A DNA stretch of 64,000 nucleotides from Defluviitalea phaphyphila. Lineage in GTDB: Bacteria > Bacillota > Clostridia > Lachnospirales > Defluviitaleaceae. A program made the position numbers and the translations under genes. The notes under the pieces were generated by a model. The model saw only the letters and a program-made list of their open reading frames with translations, ran no database searches and was not told the DNA's origin. Shown piece by piece: positions 36,555-46,131 of the stretch (the stretch's first letter is position 1; each line of letters begins with the position of its first letter). Location of the stretch: NCBI RefSeq assembly GCF_001466305.1, contig NZ_JWID01000002.1, positions 1,140 through 65,139 of the forward strand. Direction: 5' to 3'.

Positions 36555-36576
36555 ATAAATGTGTTATATTTAGTAT

Positions 36577-36612
36577 AAACCAAGTCTAAAATATATATAG
36601 ACTTGGTTTTTA
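36577..36612 (+). terminator. Terminator of the symporter-ACT-UPF0210 operon
   Basis: A perfect 12-bp stem (AAACCAAGTCTA / TAGACTTGGTTT) is followed by T residues. It separates this operon from pepD. Confidence 0.88.
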
Positions 36613-36636
36613 AAATGAAGAAAGAAGGGAATTGTT

Positions 36637-38094
36637 ATGAAAAGAATTTTAGAGGGATTAGAGCCTAAAAGCGTATTTAAATATTTTGAGGAAATAAGTC
36701 AAATTCCTAGAGGTTCAGGAAATGAAAAAGAAATAAGTGATTATCTAGTAGCGTTTGCTAAAAAACATAATTTATCAGTTATACAAGATAAAGCATTAAA
36801 TGTTATTATAAAAAAAGACGGAACTCCTGGATATGAAAATGCTCCTGGGGTTATTTTACAAGGCCATATGGATATGGTATGTGAAAAAAATAAGGATACA
36901 GAACATGACTTTTTAAAAGATCCAATTAATTTAAAAGTGAAAGATGATTTTGTTTATGCTGAAGGAACAACCTTAGGAGCAGATAATGGAATAGCTGTAG
37001 CTTATGCCTTAGCCCTATTATCTTCAAAAGATATTCCTCATCCTCCTTTAGAAGTTGTGGTTACTACTAATGAAGAAACAGGATTAGAAGGAGCAGCAGC
37101 TCTTGATACCTCTCTTCTTAAAGGGAAAATTTTAATTAATTTAGATTCAGAAGAAGAAGGGGAATTTCTTGTAAGTTGTGCAGGAGGAGGAAGAGCTCAT
37201 ATCGTTTTGAAGCCGGAATGGATTAAAGAAAAAGTAAAAGGTCCTGTTTATTCCATTCAAATAAGAAATTTAAAAGGAGGACATTCTGGTCAAGATATAA
37301 ATAAAGGCAGAGGGAATGCCAATAAAATGATGGGAAGAATTCTTTTAGATATCAAAGATAATATTGATTTTAAATTAATATCTATTAATGGTGGAGCAAA
37401 AGATAATGTTATACCTAGAGAAATAGATACTATTATACAAGTTAAAAAGGAAAATGAAGAAGATTTAATTAAAAAGATAAAAGAATGGGATGATTTATTC
37501 AAAAAAGAATATAAAACTTCTGATTCAGATGTGACTGTAAAAATTGAATTAGTTAGAGAAATAACAGAAGAATATTTATCTGAGGATACTAAAAATAAAA
37601 TAATTTCTATACTTTCTTTAATTCCTAATGGGGTTCAAACTATGAGTATGGATATGGAAGGATTAGTGGAAAGTTCTACAAATCTAGGGGTAGTTATAAC
37701 TGATAAAGATAAAATAGAGTTTATAAGTGCTGTTAGAAGTTCAGTTAAAACAAGAAAATATGATATTATGGCACGAATAAAGACTTTAGCTGATTTAGTA
37801 GGAGCAGATTATTTTACAAGGGGAGAATATCCTGCATGGCAATATACTAAGGAATCAAAAATAAGAGATTTATGCATACAAGTATATGAAGAAATGTATG
37901 GTAAAAAACCAGTTATAAATGCAATTCATGCAGGAGTAGAATGTGGATTTTTTGCAGAAAAAATGAAAGATATTGATATAATTTCTTTAGGACCTAATAT
38001 GTGGGATGTTCATACTCCAAATGAAAGGCTTAGTATATCTTCTACTAAAAGAGTATGGGAATTTTTAATTAATGTATTAAAGAGAATTAAATAA
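36637..38094 (+). CDS. pepD: Aminoacyl-histidine dipeptidase (Xaa-His, carnosinase type)
   Basis: This 485-residue M20C peptidase cleaves dipeptides such as carnosine. Metal and active-site motifs are [11 protein letters not shown] near residue 80, the bridging aspartate in [17 protein letters not shown] near 118, catalytic glutamates in [11 protein letters not shown] near 146, DSEEEGE near 172, and HAGVECG near 430. An inserted dimerisation domain lies between. It is cytosolic and supports peptide use. pepT follows after 38 bases. Confidence 0.94.
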   Translation: MKRILEGLEPKSVFKYFEEISQIPRGSGNEKEISDYLVAFAKKHNLSVIQDKALNVIIKKDGTPGYENAPGVILQGHMDMVCEKNKDTEHDFLKDPINLKVKDDFVYAEGTTLGADNGIAVAYALALLSSKDIPHPPLEVVVTTNEETGLEGAAALDTSLLKGKILINLDSEEEGEFLVSCAGGGRAHIVLKPEWIKEKVKGPVYSIQIRNLKGGHSGQDINKGRGNANKMMGRILLDIKDNIDFKLISINGGAKDNVIPREIDTIIQVKKENEEDLIKKIKEWDDLFKKEYKTSDSDVTVKIELVREITEEYLSEDTKNKIISILSLIPNGVQTMSMDMEGLVESSTNLGVVITDKDKIEFISAVRSSVKTRKYDIMARIKTLADLVGADYFTRGEYPAWQYTKESKIRDLCIQVYEEMYGKKPVINAIHAGVECGFFAEKMKDIDIISLGPNMWDVHTPNERLSISSTKRVWEFLINVLKRIK

Positions 38095-38132
38095 AAGAAA
38101 TAAGGACAGAAATTTATGGAGGGAATAAAATA

Positions 38133-39347
38133 ATGGACAACCTTGTAAAGAGATTTTTAAAATATGTAAAATACAATACTATGTCTGATGAAAATTCTAA
38201 TACATGCCCTAGTACAAAGGGACAGTTAGAATTTGGAAAAGTATTAGCAGAAGAATGTAAAGAAATAGGATTAAAAGAAGTAGAAATAGATAAAAATGGT
38301 TATGTAATGGCAACTCTTCCTTCTAATATAAATAAAGAAGTTCCTACTATAGGATTTATTTCTCATTTAGATACAAGTCCTGATATGACTGCTAAAAATG
38401 TAAATCCTAAAATAGTTGAAAAATATGATGGAAATGATATTGTATTAAATTCAGAAAAGAATATAGTTTTATCTCCTAAAATTTTTCCAAATTTAAATTC
38501 TTATATAGGTCATACCTTAATTACTACCGATGGAAATACTTTATTAGGAGCTGATGATAAAGCAGGGATAGCAGAAATTATGACTGCGATGGAATATCTT
38601 ATTAATCATCCTGAAATAAAACATGGGAAAATTAGAATTTGTTTTACTCCTGATGAAGAAGTAGGAAGAGGAGCAGACTTATTTGATGTAAAAAAATTTG
38701 GAGCAGATTTTGCTTATACTATGGACGGAGGCTTATTAGGAGAATTAGAATATGAAAATTTTAATGCTGCTCAAGCTAAAGTAACAATATATGGGCAAAA
38801 TGTTCATCCAGGAACAGCAAAAGGGAAAATGAAAAATGCTATTTTAATAGGCAATAAATTGATTAGCCTTTTCCCAGAAGAAGAAACTCCAGCACATACA
38901 GAAGGATATGAAGGATTTTATCATCTTAACAATTTTAATGGAAATGTAGAAAAAGTAGAATTAATATATATTATTAGAGATTTTGATATGGATAATTTTA
39001 AAAAACGTAAAGAATTTATGAAAAATGCAGTAGATAAAATTAATAAAATGTATGGGGATAAAACGGTTCATTTAGAATTAAAAGACCAATATTATAACAT
39101 GAAAGAAAAAATAGAAGATAAAATGGAAATAGTAGAAAGAGCTTCCAATGCTATGAAAGAAGTTGGAATAGAGCCTGTAATAAAACCTATTCGTGGAGGG
39201 ACTGATGGCTCAAGATTATCTTATATGGGATTACCATGTCCTAATATTTTTACAGGTGGAGATAATTTTCATGGAAGATATGAATACATATCAGTAGATG
39301 CTATGAAAAAAGCAGTAGAAGTAATTATAAAAATTGTAGAAGAATAA
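38133..39347 (+). CDS. pepT: Peptidase T (tripeptide aminopeptidase)
   Basis: This 404-residue M20B zinc enzyme removes N-terminal residues from tripeptides. Motifs are [12 protein letters not shown] near residue 74, the bridging aspartate in [14 protein letters not shown] near 138, [11 protein letters not shown] near 171, AYTMDGG near 194 and the C-terminal [17 protein letters not shown] and [10 protein letters not shown]. It forms a peptide-degrading pair with pepD and is probably in the same transcript. Confidence 0.96.
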   Translation: MDNLVKRFLKYVKYNTMSDENSNTCPSTKGQLEFGKVLAEECKEIGLKEVEIDKNGYVMATLPSNINKEVPTIGFISHLDTSPDMTAKNVNPKIVEKYDGNDIVLNSEKNIVLSPKIFPNLNSYIGHTLITTDGNTLLGADDKAGIAEIMTAMEYLINHPEIKHGKIRICFTPDEEVGRGADLFDVKKFGADFAYTMDGGLLGELEYENFNAAQAKVTIYGQNVHPGTAKGKMKNAILIGNKLISLFPEEETPAHTEGYEGFYHLNNFNGNVEKVELIYIIRDFDMDNFKKRKEFMKNAVDKINKMYGDKTVHLELKDQYYNMKEKIEDKMEIVERASNAMKEVGIEPVIKPIRGGTDGSRLSYMGLPCPNIFTGGDNFHGRYEYISVDAMKKAVEVIIKIVEE

Positions 39348-39386
39348 AAGATATAAATGATATTTCATATTTTTGATAAAAATTAC

Positions 39387-39415
39387 TTGAGTTTATATTA
39401 TTTTTATGATATTAT
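39387..39415 (+). promoter_or_regulatory. Sigma-A promoter for the tyrS T-box transcript
   Basis: TTGAGT (39387-39392), 17 bases, TATTAT (39410-39415) with an extended TG before the -10 box. Confidence 0.65.
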
Positions 39416-39437
39416 ATGTGACAATCAATATAGATAA

Positions 39438-39708
39438 ATGTAATGATGGAGTTCTAGTAGCTTTTCATGGTTACAATCAAAGAGAGCAAATCGGTTGGTG
39501 AAAGGTTTGCAGCACATGAAAAAGTGAAATACAGCTCCTGAACATCAAGCTAAAACTTGACGGTTCCCACCGTTATTGGGTTAGAGGTATACATTGGATG
39601 TATATAAATAATTCCTTTATTTAATATAAATTTATATACATTTAATGTATATAAATTAAGGTGGTACCACGGGAGCTCTCGTCCTTATGTTTTAGGATGA
39701 GAGTTTTT
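39438..39708 (+). promoter_or_regulatory. Tyrosine T-box leader
   Basis: The leader has the T-box bulge AGGTGGTACCACG (39659-39671). The specifier context GTGAAATACAGC places a tyrosine codon TAC at 39530-39532. The AGAGAGCAAATCGG stem and loop lie before it. A terminator, CTCTCGTCCT / AGGATGAGAG with a T-run (39676-39708), competes with the antiterminator formed by the T-box. Uncharged tRNA-Tyr should turn on tyrS. Confidence 0.93.
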
Positions 39709-39740
39709 AATTTTGAAAATAATATAAAAGGAGTATGAAT

Positions 39741-40967
39741 ATGCAAAACGTATTTGATATTTTAAAAGAACGAGGATTCATTGAACAAACAACTCATGAA
39801 AAAGAAATTAAAGAGTTATTAGGGAAGGAATCAGTTACATTTTATATAGGATTTGATCCAACTGCTGATAGTCTTCATGTAGGGCATTTCGTTACAATTA
39901 TGGCCATGGCCCATATGCAAAGAGCAGGACATAGGCCCATTGCGCTTATTGGTGGAGGAACAGCAATGGTTGGAGACCCTACAGGTAAAACAGATATGAG
40001 AAAGATGATGACAAAAGAAACCATTGAGCATAATGCAAATTGTTTTAAAAAGCAACTTTCTAGATTTATTGAATTTGGAGAAGACAAAGCTATTATGGCT
40101 AATAATGCAGATTGGCTTTTAAATTTAAATTATGTTGATTTCTTAAGAGAAATAGGTGTACATTTTTCTGTAAATAGGATGTTAACTTATGAAAGTTATA
40201 AAACTAGAATGGAAAAAGGACTCTCTTTCTTAGAGTTTAATTATACTCTTATGCAATCATATGACTTTTTAGAATTATATAGAAAGTACAATTGTAAACT
40301 TCAGCTAGGAGGAAATGACCAATGGTCTAATATTTTAGGAGGAGTTGAGCTTATTAGACGACTTGAAAATGATAGTGTGTATGGTATGACATTTAGTCTT
40401 TTGACTACTAGTGAAGGAAAGAAAATGGGTAAAACTGAATCAGGAGCAGTATGGCTTGACCCTAATAAAACATCTCCTTATGATTTTTATCAATATTGGA
40501 GAAATGTTGATGATGCCGATGTTAAGAAATGTTTATCTCTTCTAACTTTTCTTCCTATGGAAGAAGTAAATAAATTGAGTTCTTTAGAAGGAGCAGAAAT
40601 TAATAAGGCTAAAGAAATTTTAGCTTTTGAGGTTACTAAAATAGTGCATGGAGAAGAAGAAGCTAAAAAAGCTGATAAAGCAGCTAAGGCATTATTTACT
40701 GGTGGTTCTAAAGGAGGGTCTATTCCAACCACAGAAATTTCTAGAGACGAATTAGGAGAAGGAATTGATATTTTAACTATTCTTCAAAAAGCAAATCTCA
40801 TTCCTTCACGTTCTGAAGGACGCAGATTAATTACTCAAGGAGGAATTAAAGTTAAGGGAGAAAAAGTAAATGATATAAATTATATAGTAAAAGAAGATGA
40901 CTTTAGTGATGATACTTTAATGATCCAAAAAGGAAAAAAAGTATTTCATTGTATAAAACTAATATAG
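39741..40967 (+). CDS. tyrS: Tyrosyl-tRNA synthetase
   Basis: This 408-residue class I synthetase charges tRNA-Tyr. The HIGH-like motif is in [13 protein letters not shown] near residue 45, the tyrosine and tRNA region in [15 protein letters not shown] near 190, and the KMSKS-like loop is KMGKTESG near 228. A C-terminal S4-type RNA-binding domain begins near residue 340 ([18 protein letters not shown]). The ATG at 39741 is seven bases after AAAAGGAG, better than the ATG at 39735. The T-box upstream confirms tyrosine specificity. Confidence 0.97.
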   Translation: MQNVFDILKERGFIEQTTHEKEIKELLGKESVTFYIGFDPTADSLHVGHFVTIMAMAHMQRAGHRPIALIGGGTAMVGDPTGKTDMRKMMTKETIEHNANCFKKQLSRFIEFGEDKAIMANNADWLLNLNYVDFLREIGVHFSVNRMLTYESYKTRMEKGLSFLEFNYTLMQSYDFLELYRKYNCKLQLGGNDQWSNILGGVELIRRLENDSVYGMTFSLLTTSEGKKMGKTESGAVWLDPNKTSPYDFYQYWRNVDDADVKKCLSLLTFLPMEEVNKLSSLEGAEINKAKEILAFEVTKIVHGEEEAKKADKAAKALFTGGSKGGSIPTTEISRDELGEGIDILTILQKANLIPSRSEGRRLITQGGIKVKGEKVNDINYIVKEDDFSDDTLMIQKGKKVFHCIKLI

Positions 40968-40970
40968 ATA

Positions 40971-41010
40971 AAAAAGTAGTGTTTAGAAAATTTTCTAAAC
41001 ACTACTTTTT
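40971..41010. terminator. Bidirectional terminator between tyrS and the AI-2E permease gene
   Basis: A perfect 40-base palindrome with arms AAAAAGTAGTGTTTAGAAAA and its complement has an A-run on the left and a T-run on the right. It serves both converging genes. Confidence 0.9.
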
Positions 41011-41024
41011 AGTTATTAAAATTT

Positions 41025-42224
41025 TTAAGCTTTAGGCATTTTATTCATAAATCTAATTAATAATAATTTTAATAAGGCTGCTGCTGGAACAGCTAAAAGC
41101 ATTCCCATTAAGCCGAATAATGAGCCACCTACAGTAATAGATATAATTATAGCAATAGGATGAACATCCACACTTTCTCCTACAATTTTAGGAGCAATAA
41201 TTGCTCCATCTATTTGTTGAAGAATAAAAAGAGTAATTATTGCATATAAAGCTTTCATAGGATTATCACTTATTAACCCCATTAAAACAGCAGGGATCAT
41301 TCCTATAATAGGACCAAAATAGGGAATAATATTAGCTATTCCTGCGATAATCCCGATAATAATTGGGAAATCAATGCCTATTATGGCAACACTAATGCCA
41401 ATAAGTATACCCATAATAAGAGAATCGGTTAGTTGACCTCTTATATATGCAGATAAAACATGGTCTATATCAGATAAATAATTTTTAATATTTTCAAAGG
41501 TTTTTTGAGGAAGGATGATCTTAAAAAATTGATTAGATAAATTTAAAAAAATAGATTTATCTTTTAATAAATAAAAAGATATAACTAGAGCCATAGCAAA
41601 ATTTATTACCTGATTTCCAGCTTTAGTAATTCCGTCTATTATTTTTGCAGTTACATTTTGAACTAATTCTCCTAATTTATTTGTAAAATCATAAATAGTA
41701 TTTTCTACTTCTTGTAAAAATCCTATACGGTCTAAATTTTGTTGAATATCAGATATTATATTATTAAAAGATTGAGTATAGGCTTTAATACTATTAATTA
41801 AATTGTCCATACTTTTAAAACCCTTATGACTACCTATACTAGTAGAGAGCAAGATGCCAATTAATATTATTATCAAAATAATTGTGATATAGGTAAGCAA
41901 TGTTGCAAAAGTTCTAGTATTTTTTACTTTATATTTTATATTATTTTTTTTTCTAGATATATTTTTACTATTTTTTAATTTTAAAGATATAGGTTTTATT
42001 ACTTTTTCTTGATAAATATTAACAATAGGGTCCAATAAATAAGCAATTACTACTCCTATAAAAAATGGAGAAAAAAGCGAGAGAATTTTAGAAATAATAG
42101 AACTTAAACCTATAGTTATAGGAATAAAATTTATAATAATAAATCCTAATCCTAGTATTACCAATAATGTAAATATAACATGAAAAGATATTTTCAAATA
42201 TTGTTTGTCCCAAGGTAATTTCAT
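41025..42224 (-). CDS. AI-2E-family (PerM/UPF0118) membrane protein
   Basis: The 399-residue protein has about eight membrane segments. The family pattern includes SPFFIGVVIAYLLDPIV near the start, a central amphipathic extracytoplasmic helix region, ISFYLLKDK, and the C-terminal GIANIIPYFGPIIGMIPAV and GGSLFGLMGMLLAVPAAA motifs. Members have been linked to AI-2 export and Na+/H+ or small-solute transport; the substrate here is unknown. It stands alone on the minus strand. Confidence 0.9.
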   Translation of the reverse strand: MKLPWDKQYLKISFHVIFTLLVILGLGFIIINFIPITIGLSSIISKILSLFSPFFIGVVIAYLLDPIVNIYQEKVIKPISLKLKNSKNISRKKNNIKYKVKNTRTFATLLTYITIILIIILIGILLSTSIGSHKGFKSMDNLINSIKAYTQSFNNIISDIQQNLDRIGFLQEVENTIYDFTNKLGELVQNVTAKIIDGITKAGNQVINFAMALVISFYLLKDKSIFLNLSNQFFKIILPQKTFENIKNYLSDIDHVLSAYIRGQLTDSLIMGILIGISVAIIGIDFPIIIGIIAGIANIIPYFGPIIGMIPAVLMGLISDNPMKALYAIITLFILQQIDGAIIAPKIVGESVDVHPIAIIISITVGGSLFGLMGMLLAVPAAALLKLLLIRFMNKMPKA

Positions 42225-42300
42225 TTGAATTCCATCTTTCTATAAATAGTATTTATTATTTTACTAAAGTAATTATATAATTTATAAAAAATTTTTTCAA

Positions 42301-42327
42301 TTAAAAACCCCCTGTTAGGGGGTTAAA
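42301..42327 (-). terminator. Terminator of the small P-loop protein gene
   Basis: AACCCCCT (42306-42313) and AGGGGGTT (42317-42324) pair perfectly. On the minus strand the hairpin is followed by TTTTTAA. It lies directly after the stop at 42328. Confidence 0.85.
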
Positions 42328-42741
42328 TTATGCAATTAAAAAAGATTTAAAATTATCAGGAATTTCATTATTTTTACAATTTAGTCCAATTATAAAGTTA
42401 ACAGTATATTTTTTTGATATTTTTTTTAATTTTTCTAAAAATAAATGGGCATCTTCTAAAGAAAGTTTAGTAATTTTTAAAAGTCCATCAATGTATACAT
42501 ACTCTATATCATGGTCTTGAGCTAAAATTCCACATATAAAACCAAAAAATTCTTTAAACCCATTTACAGGGAATTCATTTGTTTCTATAAAACGAATTTT
42601 ATAGTTTAAATCATAAATATGATCATGATCGTTATCAAGATATATTATGTGACCCGAAGTATTTTTAACACATTCATTAGCCATATTGATTAGGTGCTTT
42701 GTTTTCCCTTCTCCCTTTTCACCTGTAATAATTTGTATCAT
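42328..42741 (-). CDS. Small P-loop ATPase-like protein of unknown function
   Basis: The 137-residue protein has a Walker A motif GEKGEGKT at residues 7-14 and a hydrophobic strand ending in aspartate (IEYVYIDG, near residue 85), which could be Walker B. It is too short for a full RecA-type ATPase and lacks a nucleotide-base or arginine-finger motif that I recognise. It resembles small conserved clostridial proteins without an assigned role. It has its own terminator, so it is probably monocistronic. Confidence 0.7.
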   Translation of the reverse strand: MIQIITGEKGEGKTKHLINMANECVKNTSGHIIYLDNDHDHIYDLNYKIRFIETNEFPVNGFKEFFGFICGILAQDHDIEYVYIDGLLKITKLSLEDAHLFLEKLKKISKKYTVNFIIGLNCKNNEIPDNFKSFLIA

Positions 42742-42852
42742 TGTAATCTCCCCCTTAAATATAATTGTATAATAATTATATTCTTCTTAAAATTTAAAAA
42801 ACCTTTTTTAAAAATATTAAAAAATATAAAAAATAAAGAAAAATATAAAAAT

Positions 42853-42873
42853 AAAGCGGATTAGCCGCTTTTA
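42853..42873 (-). terminator. Terminator of the DUF378 gene
   Basis: AAAGCGG and CCGCTTT form a 7-bp stem around ATTAG. On the minus strand it follows the DUF378 stop and continues into a T-rich run. Confidence 0.75.
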
Positions 42874-42879
42874 ATAAAT

Positions 42880-43104
42880 TTATTCGGTTTTTCTAACATC
42901 TTCGTTATCAATTCTTCCAAATAAACTTAATCCGTAAAGACCAGCTAATCCTACTAAGGCATAAATTATACGACTAAACCAGCTTTCCATTCCTCCAAAT
43001 AATGTAGCAACTAAGTCAAATTGAAAAAATCCTATTAATCCCCAGTTAATAGCTCCAATTATAATTAAAAGTAAAGAAATAAAATCTAGAGGTTTTGTAC
43101 TCAT
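42880..43104 (-). CDS. DUF378 small membrane protein
   Basis: This 74-residue protein has two membrane helices. The DUF378 signature is clear: LDFISLLLIIIGAINWGLIGFFQFDLVATLFGG then a second helix with IYALVGLAGLYGL. The function is unknown. Its own promoter and terminator make it a single-gene unit. Confidence 0.92.
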   Translation of the reverse strand: MSTKPLDFISLLLIIIGAINWGLIGFFQFDLVATLFGGMESWFSRIIYALVGLAGLYGLSLFGRIDNEDVRKTE

Positions 43105-43165
43105 ACGAATACTCCTTTCATAAATTAAATCTTACTCATGTAAGTGTTCTTAAAAATATTATTTC

Positions 43166-43193
43166 ACTATAATGCATTTTTTACTATTGTAAA
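43166..43193 (-). promoter_or_regulatory. Sigma-A-like promoter for the DUF378 gene
   Basis: Read on the minus strand: TTTACA, 16 bases, TATAGT. The -10 box lies about 62 bases upstream of the DUF378 start. Confidence 0.5.
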
Positions 43194-43206
43194 ATATTTA
43201 CAGATG

Positions 43207-43665
43207 CTAAGTTTTTATTTTTTTTACATTATATTTAATGTACATAGTATCTGTCAGAATGATACTTTTAATCTCTAATTGGTATTCTCCATCTTTAAAT
43301 TTTAATATGCGATTATTTAATCCATTATAAATTAAATCAACATCAATTGCAGTCAATTCCTTGCCTATTTGATTATTTAATAAAATTTTTATGTACTGTT
43401 CTATTTCATCTTGAGGAATAATATTTTCTTCTTCTTCATTCAAAAAAATAGGTAATATATTATTTAAAGAAAGAGTTTCTTTTTTTTGAGTTAATGTTTC
43501 TAATTTTTTTAATTTAATTAAATTTTCTTCTAAATCAGCAGAAAGAATTTCATTTTCTTTTATTAAATTTTCCATTTTATACATATATAAAGTATTATAA
43601 AAAATTACTCCAATGATAAATCCGAATAAAAAAAGATAAAACGATGATAGTCTTAATTTTTTCAT
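43207..43665 (-). CDS. Probable sporulation membrane protein, YtrI-like
   Basis: The 152-residue protein has one N-terminal membrane helix (about residues 8-28), then a coiled coil (about 32-65) and a C-terminal mixed domain. Sequence alone gives no motif. It starts one base into the stop of the ytrH gene, and in B. subtilis ytrH is followed by ytrI, a membrane protein of similar size and layout. The assignment is therefore by synteny and architecture. It would act at the mother-cell or forespore membrane during spore formation. Confidence 0.55.
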   Translation of the reverse strand: MKKLRLSSFYLFLFGFIIGVIFYNTLYMYKMENLIKENEILSADLEENLIKLKKLETLTQKKETLSLNNILPIFLNEEEENIIPQDEIEQYIKILLNNQIGKELTAIDVDLIYNGLNNRILKFKDGEYQLEIKSIILTDTMYIKYNVKKIKT

Positions 43666-43988
43666 TAATTATGCACTCCTAAGGAATTTAAAATCATATA
43701 CCCAATATGGGCACCTGAAAATGCACTCAAAATATATAGAATTTGTTTTATTACTGCTTTAAATTCACCTTTTAATATTCCTAAGTCTAATATTTCAAAA
43801 GTAGGAAAAGTTCCTCCAAGAGCTACAATTATTGCCCAAAGTTTTAATTGTTCTGCAAAAATCATCATCATATTTATAGGTTTTTCATTGCATAATATAG
43901 CAGCAGCGGAACCAAATAAAGCACCTCCAATAATTACTCCTAAAGCTATAAAAAAATTATATACCATAGTACAAAGTAATTTACTCAT
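43665..43988 (-). CDS. ytrH: YtrH-family sporulation membrane protein
   Basis: This 107-residue protein has three membrane segments and matches the YtrH family. It has FFIALGVIIGGALFGSAAAILCNEKP near the N-terminus, WAIIVALGGTFPTFEILDLGILKGE in the middle and GAHIGYMIL at the end. In B. subtilis ytrH is SigE-dependent and needed for normal spore formation. Its presence argues that this organism forms spores. The next gene overlaps its stop by one base. Confidence 0.85.
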   Translation of the reverse strand: MSKLLCTMVYNFFIALGVIIGGALFGSAAAILCNEKPINMMMIFAEQLKLWAIIVALGGTFPTFEILDLGILKGEFKAVIKQILYILSAFSGAHIGYMILNSLGVHN

Positions 43989-44153
43989 AAAACCACTCCA
44001 ATAATAATTTAATATATTTAAATTATATGTTTAAGGATTTTAAGTAATTAAAATTATATTTTATGGTTAATTTAAAATATTAGTAATATTCACATTTATA
44101 AAATAATAAGGATAAAATAGTATAAAAAAGGTTTAATAAAAAGAGGTGAAATA

Positions 44154-45422
44154 ATGAGGACCTTAAGAAAAGGGATGGAAGGGTCAGATGTAGCAGAAAT
44201 ACAAAGTATATTACAAATAATAGGATATAATCCTGGAGAAATAGACGGAATATTTGGATTAAAAACAGAAGAAGCAGTGAAGGCTTTTCAAAAAAATAAT
44301 AATTTAACTCCAGATGGAATTATAGGCCCTAAAACTTATGAAAAATTAGAACCTATTTTATTAGGATATGATTTATATATTATTCAATCAGGAGATACTC
44401 TTTATGAAATTGCTAAAAAATATTATACTAATGTGTCTAGTATAACAACAGCTAATCCTGGTATAAATCCATTTTTTTTAAATGTTGGAGAAGAAATTAT
44501 TGTACCTTATGGAATAGATGTGGTGCAGACTGACGTTCCTTATACTTATGATATAATGAAAAGAGATATTCGAGGGTTAGAAGCTAGGTATCCATTTTTG
44601 ACAGTAGATACCATAGGAAAAAGTGAAGAAGGAAGAGAATTATATGTAATTAAGTTAGGAGATGGTCCAAGAGAAGTATTTTTTAATGGGTCTCATCATG
44701 CTAATGAGTGGATTACTACTCCGGTTTTAATGAAATGGATTGAAGAATTTTCTAAAGCTTTTGCTATGGGAGGAGTTATAAAGGGATATCCTACAACAGT
44801 TATATGGGAACAAGCTACAATTTATGTTGTTCCTATGGTTAATCCTGATGGAGTGGAACTAGTTATAAACGGGATTTCCCCCGATAATCCACGATATGAT
44901 GAATTAATTAAATGGAATGATGGAAGTAGAGATTTTACTAAGTGGAAAGCAAATGCAAGGGGAGTGGATTTAAATAGGAATTATGATGCTTCTTGGGAAG
45001 AATATAAAGAATTAGAGAAAAGTTTAGGGATAGATGGACCAGCGCCATATTTATATGCGGGACCAAATCCAGAATCGGAATCAGAGACTAAAGCAATAGC
45101 TAATTTTACTAGAGAAAAAGATTTTCGTTTAACTTTATCTTATCATACCCAAGGAGAAGTGATTTTTTGGAATTATAGAAATCTTCAACCTCCAGAAGCT
45201 TTAAAAATCGGAGAATTATTTTCAGCAGTCAGTGGATATTCTCTTGATGAACCTGTAGGAGCAGCTTTATATGCTGGGTATAAAGATTGGTTTATAAAAG
45301 AATATAGAAGGCCAGGATATACTATAGAAGTTGGAAGAGGCATAAATCCACTGCCTATTGAACAGTTTGAAAAAATATATGATGATAATGAAGAGTTATT
45401 ATTATTGGCTACTTTAGTTTAA
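44154..45422 (+). CDS. M14 gamma-D-glutamyl-diaminopimelate peptidase with PG-binding and LysM domains
   Basis: The 422-residue protein has an N-terminal peptidoglycan-binding domain (residues 3-65, GSDVAEIQSILQIIGYNPGEIDGIFG), a LysM domain (about 74-120, YIIQSGDTLYEIAKKYY) and an M14 zinc carboxypeptidase domain. Zinc ligands are in HHANE (H182, E185) and the later SYHTQG histidine; the catalytic glutamate is in YTIEVG near residue 393. This is the layout of Bacillus sphaericus endopeptidase I, which cuts the D-Glu-Dap bond of wall peptides. No signal peptide is seen, as in sporulation-associated versions acting in the mother cell. Confidence 0.92.
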   Translation: MRTLRKGMEGSDVAEIQSILQIIGYNPGEIDGIFGLKTEEAVKAFQKNNNLTPDGIIGPKTYEKLEPILLGYDLYIIQSGDTLYEIAKKYYTNVSSITTANPGINPFFLNVGEEIIVPYGIDVVQTDVPYTYDIMKRDIRGLEARYPFLTVDTIGKSEEGRELYVIKLGDGPREVFFNGSHHANEWITTPVLMKWIEEFSKAFAMGGVIKGYPTTVIWEQATIYVVPMVNPDGVELVINGISPDNPRYDELIKWNDGSRDFTKWKANARGVDLNRNYDASWEEYKELEKSLGIDGPAPYLYAGPNPESESETKAIANFTREKDFRLTLSYHTQGEVIFWNYRNLQPPEALKIGELFSAVSGYSLDEPVGAALYAGYKDWFIKEYRRPGYTIEVGRGINPLPIEQFEKIYDDNEELLLLATLV

Positions 45423-45423
45423 T

Positions 45424-45464
45424 AAGATATAGTTTAAGAAAATAAATTTTCTAAACTATATCTT
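45424..45464 (+). terminator. Terminator of the M14 peptidase gene
   Basis: A long hairpin pairs AAGATATAGTTTA-GAAAAT with ATTTTCTAAACTATATCTT (one bulged A), followed by T residues. Confidence 0.85.
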
Positions 45465-45695
45465 TATTTGTAAGATTTGTATAAAAATTTATAATATATA
45501 AGGAGTATGTCAAAAAAGAATTGGAAATAACTAAAGATAATTTTATTTACATTTTTTGATAATAAATATATTTAGGGGATATTTTTAATTAAAATGAAAG
45601 GATGGAGTGGATTTTTTTATAAAAGTAATATAATATAAAATTATATATTACAGAAAAGAGGTTTATCATGAAATAAATAAAAGGAGGGAGTTTTT

Positions 45696-46112
45696 TTGAA
45701 ATCTTATAGAAAAGAATTATGGTTTAACACTAGTACTAGAAGGGCATTTATAAATATTACTCCTAAAATAGAAGAATGTTTAAAAGAAAGTGGAATAAAA
45801 GAAGGATTATTATTATGTAATGCTATGCATATTACATCAAGTGTTTTTATTAATGATGATGAATCTGGATTGCATAGAGATTTCGAAAGATTTTTAGAAA
45901 AATTAGCTCCAGAGAAACCTTATGATCAATATGATCATAATGGATTTGAAGATAATGCAGATGCTCATCTAAAAAGAACCATTATGGGAAGAGAGGTTGT
46001 CGTAGCTGTAACAAATGGTAAATTAGATTTTGGACCTTGGGAACAGATTTTTTATGGAGAATTTGATGGAAAAAGAAAGAAAAGAGTTTTAGTAAAAATT
46101 ATTGGAGAATAG
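45696..46112 (+). CDS. YjbQ-family (UPF0047) protein, secondary thiamine-phosphate synthase type
   Basis: The 138-residue protein matches the YjbQ family: [48 protein letters not shown] and [17 protein letters not shown]. coli YjbQ has weak thiamine-phosphate synthase activity, but the physiological role is uncertain. It starts at TTG after AGGAGGGAG. The 273-base gap upstream holds only the previous terminator and AT-rich sequence. Confidence 0.9.
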   Translation: MKSYRKELWFNTSTRRAFINITPKIEECLKESGIKEGLLLCNAMHITSSVFINDDESGLHRDFERFLEKLAPEKPYDQYDHNGFEDNADAHLKRTIMGREVVVAVTNGKLDFGPWEQIFYGEFDGKRKKRVLVKIIGE

Positions 46113-46131
46113 AGATTAATGGAGGATAAAG

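Noticed and set aside
45465-45695. Tiny frames such as MSKKNWK and MKGWSGFFYKSNII in the gap before the YjbQ gene
   Set aside because: They are under 15 codons, lack proper ribosome spacing and have no recognisable content; the gap otherwise shows nothing but AT-rich sequence.
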